The position numbers were made by a program, and so were the translations under genes. Source: Brachypodium distachyon (lineage: Eukaryota; Streptophyta; Magnoliopsida; Poales; Poaceae). Taken from it: a stretch of DNA of 64,000 bases. Below are positions 53,053 through 62,189 of the stretch, piece by piece. The stretch spans positions 1,178,001-1,242,000 of the forward strand of contig NC_016132.3 of the NCBI RefSeq assembly GCF_000005505.3, read 5' to 3'. Under the pieces are notes generated by a model. The model saw only the letters and a program-made list of their open reading frames with translations, made no database searches and was not told where the DNA came from. How positions within the stretch are numbered: the first letter of the stretch is position 1; every line of letters starts with the position of its first letter.

Positions 53053-54004
53053 TCAATCCATCTGGACGTAGGTGCCAATGGCATCGAGGTAGAGACCAGA
53101 GCTGCCGAAGAAGCCGATGATTCTGCCGCCGGCTACGGCTGCAGGCAGCGCGAACGGCACTCCTTCCTCCTTCCCGTACGGGCCGAAGCTTCGCCGGGCG
53201 TTGGTGACGAACGTCAGAGATCTCACGACAAGGCAGTTGTCATAGTGCCCCACGTGGCCTTTCACGCCGGCGAGGTACTCGTCCGGCTGCAGACAGATCT
53301 GGATGCCAGAAAATCAAAAGAATTAAACATCAATTCTCATCGCTGCACATCAAAAGAAATTTTGAAGAGTACATATACATATATATAGAGAGAGAGAGAC
53401 CTCGGAGCGCCTTCCCCCAGGTCCTCCCCACCGCGTGCTCTGCTCCTCCCGGCCGTCGCGCTCGTAGCAGACGGACATGGCATCAATGGCGCTGCCATGG
53501 CGGACGACGAGCTTCAGGACGCGGCCGACGCCGTGCAGGTCCATCTCCCAGGGCGCGCCCCCAATGCCACCGCAAGGGCCCATGGCCACGACGGACGACA
53601 CGCGGACGCCGACGCACGTCCGCTCGTGCTCGGCCTTCTCGTGGTACGGCATGGCGACGGCGGAGCACGCGCTGCCGCTGGCCTTCCGGGCGTTGCGGCA
53701 GGCGACGCGGAGCGAGCCCAGGACGCGCTCCATGGCCAGGCAGCGGGTGTACCTGGTGGGGACGAAGAAGCGGGTGTAGCCGCCGGCGGGCTTGACGAAG
53801 CAGGAGGCGCATTTGGCCTTGTCCGGGAGATCGCCGTGGCAGGAGGAACACACGACGTGCCCGGCCGCGCACTGGAATCGTGGCAGGAGGGTGCAGGCAT
53901 TTGGGGCAGTGGAGAGCCTCGGAATTGAGGTCGGCGGTGATCGTGGACGAGAGCTGCTGCTGCGGCTCCGCTTTGACGATGCTGCAGCCACTCTTCTCCA
54001 TCAT
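53053..54004 (-). pseudogene. J2: RING/SIAH zinc-finger fused to a jacalin-related lectin, lesion at exon 1/2
   Basis: The minus strand has a start at 54004 (MMEKSGCSIVKAEPQQQLSS, ending LHCPKCLHPP). A continuous 157-codon exon 2 (53401-53871) holds CAAGHVVCSSC and CASC, the first zinc-finger half (VACRNARKASGSACSA, H..C) and the lectin start (GPCGGIGGAPWEMDLHGVGR, VVRHGSAIDAMSVCYERDGR, RWGGPGG). Exon 3 (53053-53298) begins ICLQPDEYLAGVKG, then VVRSLTFVTNARRSFGPYGK, GRIIGFFGSSGLYLDAIGTY, and ends VQMD-stop. Exons 2 and 3 join in frame across a GTCTCT donor and a GCATCCAG acceptor. The zinc-finger-lectin frame is unbroken, with the full jacalin fold motif set. The lesion is upstream: the end of exon 1 (xxxPPVFQ) and nearly all of intron 1 are deleted, leaving HPPATIPV and a frame change into exon 2. 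Unless another start or splice is used, the RING half cannot be joined. Confidence 0.82.
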
Positions 54005-54353
54005 CTGCGGCGACACTCGATGTATCTTCTGCGTGACCGGCCTTGAATATTGAAGTTGAAGGGGATCGACGAGCATATAAATGCGTGTGTAGTGATGATC
54101 GATGTAGAGGAAGATGGAGAGGCTTTTGTTGTTCCGTCTTCCAAGCCAACGCTCGCTAATTAATTAATTAAAAATAATGGCACCGGCCGCTGCATTTCCA
54201 TTTCCACCAAGGGGACGGTCACTCGGTCACTTTAATTTACACCCTCATTGTTTTAATTTTAACTTTAAAAATAAAATCACACAACTGATTCGATTTCATG
54301 ATATGATCTTGAGATCCCGCGTACTAGCCAGGCACTGTCTTTGACTCTGTTCC

Positions 54354-55044
54354 AGTGTTCCTCGGACTCCGAGCACGTGTATTTCGTCTGCTCGTCCTGC
54401 CGCGGTAAGACGGTCGTCCCGTGCAACAAGATCGGGTGCTAACCCCACTTTCAAAAAAAAAGAAAAAAAAAGATCGGCTGCTAACCACAACGAAATCTGC
54501 CCACTGGGCCATGCATGCTTCTCTCTCTGATCGATGGTAGCCGGAGTACCTAGTAGTCTATCGCATATCGCATCCGTAGATGTACTGTACAATAAAATTG
54601 CAAAAAAGACCACCGTAGTAGTACATCTCCAGATCCTCGGCAAGATCGTCGGTCCCATGCGGCAACACGAAGATCGCCTACAGCCAAGAGGCCGAGCACG
54701 GGAACATCTGCCCCAACGGGCCGTGCTTCTGCCCGGGGCCCACGCTGCGGCCCTCACGGGCCACTTGGTCCCCCTGCATAACTGGCCCAAGAAGATGCTG
54801 AAAATACTACTACGTGCCGTTACACATCCTAGCACGTGCTCCGGACCGCCTCTTCCTGCTCCACGTGGCGCCCGCGCCCAGCCCGACCCTCTCGGCCCGT
54901 TTAACACGCCGTTCCCGAGGTGATTATTGTCAGGTTGCCAAGCTGGACATCGGGACCTCCACGCTGTCCAAAGCAGAACAGGTCTGCCACGATGAGGAAG
55001 AGGAGGTGACTGATCATGCATTCTCTTGTTACGTCCAACTATAA
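54354..55044 (+). pseudogene. S10: fragmentary SINA-like pseudogene
   Basis: After a TTCCAG acceptor it reads CSSDSEHVYFVCSSCRGKTV (second half of a RING), is interrupted, and resumes near 54650 with VPCGNTKIAYSQEAEHGNIC and PNGPCFCPG (zinc finger). It then has traces of the TRAF-like domain (HLVPLHNWPKKML, ..APDRLFLLHVAPAPSPTL) in shifting frames to 55044. No exon 1 was found. It lies head-to-head with J2, 350 bp apart. Not functional. Confidence 0.65.
54428..54486 (+). mobile_element. Minimal LINE-like insertion flanked by a 17 bp duplication
   Basis: AAGATCGGGTGCTAACC (54428-54444) and AAGATCGGCTGCTAACC (54470-54486) flank a 25 bp insert, CCACTTTC followed by A-rich sequence. The CTTTC-poly-A end equals the 3' end of the LINE at 51814-51830. 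This fits a LINE insertion truncated to almost nothing. Confidence 0.55.
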
Positions 55045-56336
55045 GCTAGCGAGCTACTTGGCCTGCAGTTTGAATGCATCTACTTCTCCGTGTGCAGTCG
55101 TAATACAGTCAGCGTTCGATCGAGATTCAGGGTATATAGGTTGTGAGCCTCCCTATCATCTCGGGCTTCCCAGTACGGTAGTTGTTTCGATCAAGTACAT
55201 TTCATCATGGTGTTTTAATTCCTGCTGCAATGTGTGAGTTTTTTTTTTTTACGGGGAATGGCAGGCACACTGCCTTTTGGTACATAGATTTGCCTTGTTG
55301 ATTGGTTTGGGTGCCAATCAAATTGATTTACCTATTGACATCACACTCCACGATTGGATTTCTACACCGATCATCACTCGAATTGAATTACTAGTTCGTG
55401 TTGTATCCAAAGACATGAAAAAACCCAATTGGCCACGGGAAGCTGTATCAGATTGCATTACGACTTGAGCAGCTTATGAAAATTTAGCTATTCCTAGATT
55501 TTTATTTTGCCTCTCGCGCTTCCTGCTTCCAAAGTCCAAACCCTGGCCTAAAAGTAAGAAAAGAGAAATCCAAACGCTGCCGCCGTTGAGCTCGCGTCCT
55601 CTTCCCCACTCCATCTCTCCCCCTCGCTTCCGTGCTCCCGTCGACGGCCGGGGCCAGCGGAGAGATCGCCGGCAAGGGAGCGCTAGTCTTCCCTGCTCCA
55701 GGAGCGCTAATCTTCCCTGCTCGTCCGACTTCTCCGATGCCGCCGCCACCCGGAGCCCATGTCGGCTAGGTCTTGCGGTGGATTCATCTACCTCGAGGCA
55801 ACCAGGTTGTTCAGGTACCGTTTCTTCCCTGAACCTTCCTACCGTCGTCGGAGGCACACTGCTATGCGATTATGCCATGCCAAACTCTGAAGTCTGAACC
55901 AGAATAAGTTTCTTCTTTTTACTCCTTCGTCAGATTACATGCATATGATTCGCCGCTCGTAATTACCCCATTGTAGTACTGTCGCGGGCGCCTCAAACAT
56001 TATTTTATAGCCATAAGTTCGGAACAAGAAAACTGAAAGATGTGAAACTGCAGCAATAAACCTGTCGGTTAATTAAAGCATCTGTAAATGTTTGCTTGTA
56101 TTGTTGAACTTCAGTTGCTAATTCTACCCAAAACAAATGCCTTTCTGAGTCATGCCGATCATGCCAGTTCTTAACTTTCAGTTCTATGACTCTTATCAGT
56201 ATATCTTGTGGAACAGGAGATTTGGGCATTGAGGAGAGGTTCTGTTGATAAATAGGTTCGGATCTCGGTTGCACTTTTAGTACCAGCAGCACACACCAAG
56301 GAAGCTAGTGCTGGTACCTTTTGAGATTTGTTGGTG
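55045..56336. other. Probable S11 leader region
   Basis: No coding gene is supported. GC-rich sequence at 55570-55815 ending TTGTTCAG|GTACCG looks like a leader exon and donor, and TCTTGTGGAACAG (near 56217) like its acceptor. Both match the corresponding S6 signals. Before that, 55045-55500 holds no recognised feature. Confidence 0.4.
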
Positions 56337-57460
56337 ATGGATGGTAGTTACTCCAGAAAGAGAACAGCTGAAGCTCAGCAAGAAGGAGAGCACAGCGCCA
56401 AGAGGCTTAATGTTACCGTGGGGATGGAGACCCTTGATTGCCCCATCTGCTATAATCCCCTCGAGCCTCCAATATTTCAGGTAAATGCACTATGCGTATG
56501 TACATATCGACTTGTCTTTCAACTCAAGCTTTTATCTCATTTCCGACAAAACTCAAGATACAAGAAAAGCCTTGATGAATCTATCATTGGACATAGTGGT
56601 GTAGTACTAAGCTATCCTGTTGTTGTGTATCATTTCTATTTTTATTAATCATATCTACTTTACAGTGCTCCGTGGGGCATTTCATATGCTCGTCTTGCCG
56701 TGGCAAGCAACTGGACAAGAAGTGCCCCTCATGCTGTATCAAAACTTCCTTCAAGCGCTACTTTGGGATGGAACATGTCGTTCAGTCAGCCACAGTTCCT
56801 TGCTCCAATGCTAAGTATGGATGCGCCGTGAAGGTCGCCTACTACCATAAAGAGGAACATGAGAAGGCATGTCCGAATACCCCATGCTTCTGCCCAGAGT
56901 CTGGCTGCGGCTTCGCTGGGACAACAATGGCGCTCCTGGACCATTTGACCAACCAACATAAGTGTCCGTCTACAACCCTCCCAGATTCTGCATTTTCTGC
57001 AGATTCTGGCACGGTGAACCTCTGCTTACAACCAGGCTTACATCTCCTGCGATGCGGCAGGAGTGTGACCAGCTATTTTTTCCTGTTCAGCATGGCATCA
57101 GAGCCTTTTGGACATGCCATCTCAGTCGTCTGCGTCCAACCTAATGTCACAAAACCAAAGTCATGCAACATGAAGTATGAGTGCTCTACGATCGGCTATT
57201 GTGAAATCTCAAGTTGCCAGATAAGGAGCTCTTCACTCTCTGATGGGCTACCGACAGGCTATGACTTAATTCTGCCCAAGGGAAAAGTTTCTGATGACCG
57301 GAACGGTATCAGGCTCAGAACCACCATAATTCAACCTCTTAGTTTTAGTCTCGTCACATCCTGTCTCCAAGGAAAGGGTCTGACCCCCACTCTTCAAGAA
57401 CAGCCCTTCGCTGCCAGGGGGATTCCTGATGATTCTGATTCTGATCCTGATGATGAATGA
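56337..57460 (+). CDS. S11: SINA-like RING/SIAH zinc-finger E3 ubiquitin ligase
   Basis: Exon 1 (56337-56480, 48 codons) starts MDGSYSRKRTAEAQQEGEHS and ends CPICYNPLEPPIFQ with donor GTAAAT. Exon 2 (56666-57460) after CTTTACAG starts CSVGHFICSSC and has CPSC, so all eight RING ligands are present. The SIAH zinc finger (VPCSNAKYGC.., CPNTPCFCPESGCGF, H..H) and TRAF-like domain (LHLLRCGRSVTSYFFLFSMA.., LSDGLPTGYDLILPKGK) are complete. The protein is 312 residues. It ends EQPFAARGIPDDSDSDPDDE. Relative to S8 a stop (TGA) replaces the Gln of DDEQP, and the remaining tail-coding DNA persists as untranslated sequence to about 57612. Function is expected to be an E3 ligase. A LINE sits in its 3' region. 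Confidence 0.88.
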
Positions 57461-57602
57461 CCCTTAATTATAGCTGCCAGACGGATTCCTGCTGATTCTA
57501 TGAACGGCCCTTAGCTGCCAGACGGAATCTTTTAATCCTGATTCTGAAGATGGATTCGATGATGAACCGCCTTTAGCTGCCAGATTTACCAAAATTCATT
57601 AT

Positions 57603-58808
57603 CCACGGTGATGGTTTTTTTTTTTGACGAAACGTAGCAGCGCTACTTTCATTTCTTAAGAAGAGGAAAAGCAAACGAAGTATAAAGTACAGGCCAAAAC
57701 TGAAAGAAGGACAACGGAGAAGCTAGAGAATACAGAGACTATAAACACTAAAACAGCTAAACTGTAACTAGCATCAAACAGCTTCAGGTGGTCTAGTTGC
57801 ATGATACCACTGCCTCTCAATCATGTGAAAAAAATAGCTCCTTTGCAGCCCGCAAACTTCCACGCCTGGAGCTCTTCAGCGGCGATAGAGCACAGTTGAG
57901 TGGCAGACCTTTGCTTATTTTGAAAACCCCTGAGATTCCGCTCTAGCCAAGTATGCCACCAACCCAACATGATAATCACCCCTAGTCTGATTTTACCGGC
58001 AGTAGATATGCAAACAAGATCCTCATTAATCCACCAATCAATTATACCGTCTTTGAAAGAGCTAGGCCGGGCATTGATTGTCAAATTGTAGCGATGAAAG
58101 AGGGCGATCCAGAATTGCAAGGAGAAGGAGCAGTGGCCAAAGATGTGCGCGGCTGTTTCAGGCGGAGTTCTGCAAAGCTGGCAAATTGGGTTGTGCGGAA
58201 TACCTTTCATTAGCAGCCTGTCAGCCCTGAGACATCTTTTCTGCACAACGATCCAAGCAAAGATATGAATTTTATTGGGAATCCCAATCCTCCAAATGAG
58301 TCTGGCAGCGGGAGAGGACACTCTTCCGTGGAACTGAATTTGGTAAGCGAAAGCTGCAGAATAAGAGCCGGAGCTCTCAAATTTCCACCTTAACTGATCA
58401 GGAGAGTCATTAAGCTGAACATTCCGCAAGATGTTCCACACCTGAATGAACTGAAGAAGGACCTCATGAGTAGGTTGCCGCTTGATGGAGCAAATCCAAT
58501 TTGAGTCAACGACAGCCTGTTGCACAGATCTATTTCTAGAAGTGGAATGCTTATGAAGGGCTGGGAAACGGTCAGCCAACGACTGTCCCTCAAGCCACGG
58601 ATCATACCAAAAGGAGCAACGAGCACCATCTCCAAGATTAACATGTGTGGCCGCTTTGAACAGAGCCAAAGTAAGTTTATCTTTGCATAGGTGCTTGTAA
58701 AGCTCGGTATCAATCCCTCCCCATGATGTGAACAGCCATCTTATTCTCAAAGATCTCCCCTGCCTTCCTAAATCTGAAATGCAAAGCTCTCCCCCACGGT
58801 GATGGTTT
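57603..58808 (-). mobile_element. 5'-truncated LINE with 15 bp target duplication, in the S11 3' region
   Basis: The element reads on the minus strand from about 58793 to 57618 and ends in a poly-A (poly-T on the plus strand). CCACGGTGATGGTTT occurs on both sides (57603-57617 and 58794-58808). The coding part (58793-57821) is the end of a LINE reverse-transcriptase protein: ..TSWGGIDTELYKHL, NLGDGARCSFWYDPWLEGQS, then the zf-RVT domain (WRIGIPNKIHIFAWIVVQKR, NPICQLCRTPPETAAHIFGH) and WWHTWLERNLRGF, ending CKGAIFFT. The target is the 3' tail region of S11, whose sequence resumes after the element. Confidence 0.9.
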
Positions 58809-59931
58809 GTGGACATGTTGTTAGATTTTTTTTAGCCGTTTTGGTTCCAGGATATGCATGTCTCAAGTCTTTATGGTCTCAAACTTTCTGGTACCATGGC
58901 TGTTTCAGTGATCTTAGTTCCTTTTCTTATGTTTTAGTGGTCGAACTCCTGCCCCGGTATGTGTAGCTGTTCCTGATCTAACAGGAAAATGCTGGGTTAA
59001 TTATACTGTATGGTATTTTGCTAGTATATGTTTATCTAAGTCAGCTGACCTTTAACCACCCTGCAGCAATTTTGTTTACACTCTGACACTCTGCATCTAC
59101 CAGATCAGAACAGCTTCAGTAACAGGAACTCCTTGTCCAGCCAAAAAAAGTGCACACAGGAGAGATCCAAGGTTTCAATATCAGCAGGCGGGTGTTAAAT
59201 ATATCAGCAGTTGATGAAAAGATACCCTTATCCATGCATGCGAAGAAAAGAGGAAAATGTCCAAATGGATGAACAACAAATGTTTTGAAAATATATATGG
59301 TTGTTGCTAATCAGATGGAACCGTAACATTTAAGTAAGTTGAGCCCGTTGTTTCTGGCAGTGAAGAACTTTATGCGGTCTCAGACTTTTGAATTAATATA
59401 CTATGTTGTCATGTTTCACCAAGAAGGTTTTGCGTTAGTTTCGTTTTCCGGGCCGCGACGACGATTAAGTCCCACCCTATTTCTTTCTCCTCCCGAGCTT
59501 GATGCGCCACTGCCTCGTCCCGATCATCCTGCTGCGTCGCCGTTCCCTCTCGAGCCCCTTGCGCCGCGGCCGTCCCCTCCAGCCCTCAGCCTGCCGCCGC
59601 CACTGTTTCCTCCGGAGCGCGTTGCGCCGCCTTCTCCCTGCGTCCCTGCCGCCGTCGCTAATCTCCTCATCTGCGCGCCTGCCGCCGCCACTCGTCAATC
59701 CCGCGGCCTCTCCCTCCTCCCTCGCCGGCGCGCGGACCCCGTGAACAGCTGGCCACCGGCCCACGGTGTCCCGTTCATTCGTGTCGGGTATACACACGGG
59801 TACCCGAGACCCGTATCGGGGCCGGGTCTGGGGAAATTTTAGACCCGGTATCGGGTCCGGGTCGCGAGGCGGGTGTCCGGGTCCGGGTCTGGTATGGCCT
59901 GGATCCGGCCCCGAACCTGCAGGGTGCCATC
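58809..59931. other. S11 3' flank and GC-rich intergenic region
   Basis: 58809-58990 continues the S11 3' region (similar to the S8 flank after 48000). 59450-59780 is GC- and Pro-codon-rich with open frames on both strands that look compositional. 59780-59920 has repeated CGGGTCCGGGTC, GGTACCCG and GACCCGGT motifs, an inverted-repeat-rich block like the ends of hAT-type elements. No gene is supported. Confidence 0.4.
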
Positions 59932-60318
59932 TATACCTGACCAACGGGCTGGGCTTTCTCAAAAAGCTCGCCAGCTCGACGTGCCGGCCCGGCACGGAAA
60001 TAAACGGGACGTGCCGGCCCATGACCCGCCTTGGGCCGTGCCTGGGCCTCTGCATCAAGCCCGCGGGCCGGCCCGCCCTAGCCCGTTTAACCATTACACA
60101 GGAGGAAATAGGCACAAGCATGACTAGACCACCAAACTGCAATAGCATTTGTGTCCAATATGATTTGGTTGACTTTTTACCCTTGGTGGAAAAAGACAAA
60201 AAAAACACAACTGGGCTGCTGCTAGAGATGAGGCCTAACGGGCTAACGGGCCCGGGCCGGCCCGACCGGGCTCAGGCTGGGCCGTGCCGGGCCCGTGCCG
60301 GCCAGTTCGCCAGGTATA
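59932..60318. mobile_element. hAT-type MITE (387 bp) with 8 bp target duplication
   Basis: It begins TATACCTG and ends CAGGTATA, with GTGCCATC directly before (59924-59931) and after (60319-60326). Many CCGGCCCG/CGGGCCGG motifs are arranged inversely just inside the ends. The 8 bp duplication and the GGCCGG subterminal repeats fit the hAT superfamily. It has no transposase. Confidence 0.85.
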
Positions 60319-62189
60319 GTGCCATCCAAAAAAACCCGAGCTTGATCGACCCCCACGCGGCCACAGCGAAGAGCGAACCCTGGCAGCCACCGCCAGGCGC
60401 CAATCTCCCGAGGAAGCGACGAGCTGAGGAGTCCGACGTCCCGATCCGGCGACCCCCACCACGCGCCGCCACCGCGCCGGTCCGCCACTGAGAACCCCGG
60501 CGACCTCCACCGCGCGCCGCCGCTGGTCCGCCATTGTCGGTTACCCTCCTCTGTCCTCTGTCCTCTCCAGTCCCTCCTCCTCGGTTCTGTTCGGTTATAG
60601 CCGGAACCGAACCGATTTTTTCGGTAACCAACTGAAATTGATTGATTGTGACCTATTAGGATGTCAGTAGTTAGTGCTTGGTTTGTCTCTGTGTCAAAAG
60701 GCTGGACTTTGCCAGTGCTGTTTCGTTCTCTGCCGCTATTCTGAGTTTTTAATGCTATCTTATTGAACATTTGAACCATGTGTATGTGTTCCTTATTATA
60801 CTTATCTAGTTCATTATTGGAAGTCTGGAAGATATCATAGTCAATGTGCCGGATTGTGAATCAGAATTACTGTCTTTGCCTGCTTTGTTGTTCTGTACTT
60901 CAGTTGGATGCGTTGGCAGACATGCCTATGGGTGACCGGTGGCTGCAGACGACTAGCACGAGTGATGTTCTTTACCGTCGCTGGTGGCGGGTACATCTGT
61001 GGGCTTTATTTTACTGTTGGGGATGGGCATTGGCATGGCGACCACTACCTGTGCCCAAGCCATCACTGTTATAGCACAAAAACTGATTGGTTTGTTGTAA
61101 TTGGCTGCGGTGGATTGATTGGGTAATGTACTTAGTTTTCAGCCCATCAGCAGGCTGCTAATCTCCGGTGCCTACGTATCTATACCTGCTAATGAGTTAT
61201 GACTCTTATCTCAACTCATCTTAGCTTCTCTCCTCTCGCCTCCTCCTGGCTCTCTGTTTGTGTGAATGATGAGGTGAGCTGAGGGCATTCCTCTCTGTAC
61301 TTTGGCCCACGCTATAAAACCAAAACTGACTCTGGAAAACCGCTGCAACATTGATCGTGTCATGATGCACCCCATCCCAAATCCATTGTCTTCTCTTCCT
61401 CCTCGGGTGAGAATTAAATATATATTTTTCTGGCTGGGACATCCTTCTATTGGATAAGTATTTTTTTGGGTAGGTCGGCGTAGCAAAGATGTCCACAGTG
61501 CTGACGTCAATGCATTAGTTATAAACATTGTTTGTTGAGGCGGATGGAACTCTAGAAGGATATGGTAGCGAATTTTTAGCTGATTAGCTCTGCATGGAAG
61601 TTGTCTTTTTCTTTCCTAACTCTGCTTCACGTGTTGTAATAAGACCATATTAACTAAGCAACTCGTACGAGAATCTCGAAATCCGTGACCTGCCTCAGTA
61701 GATGGGAGGCAGATATTTCACATTAACTAGTTACTCCCCTTGCACTCTTCGGAAGCTTGACGCTTTAGACAAGGGTCTAGTCAAACTCTAGGAACTTTGG
61801 TTACGTCTATTTTTGAAAACATTGGACCTTTGGAATGATATGTGTTTGAGTTGTCTTGATAAGTACTTCTACCATACCATAACTTTATTAGGTTTTACAT
61901 ATTCATATTAATAGTAATTAGTGGTCAATGGTATACATTTTATGGACTGTTTAGATGTCCAAAATGCCAAACTTCCGAAGACTGGGGAGAGTGTATTTTG
62001 TACTTTTATCATTGGAAACAATTGTTTTCTGATCACTGCAGGATAAACTGTTCAGTTTATTAACATAAAGGGAAGGTTTAAGTTTCTTCAAGTACAGGTT
62101 ACTTGCATGCAATTTAAGCAAAATTCTTCAATGTACGGGAAAATAATTTCACTTTTTCTTGTGTGGGGACCATAGTTTTGGCAGCGAAG
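60319..62189. other. Region upstream of the peptidase-like gene
   Basis: 60330-60610 is GC-rich and could be a leader exon. A CGGTTATAGCCGGAACCGAA palindrome-like stretch is at 60592-60620. No coding exon is clearly supported before 62190, so I cannot say where transcription starts. Confidence 0.35.

Noticed and set aside
54296..55021. Long minus-strand open frame opposite S10
   Set aside because: It is antisense to zinc-finger and TRAF-domain remnants and shows no family similarity.
59339..59842. Pro/Ala-rich open frame of 167 codons
   Set aside because: High GC content produces long open frames on both strands here. There is no recognisable domain, splice structure or paralogue.
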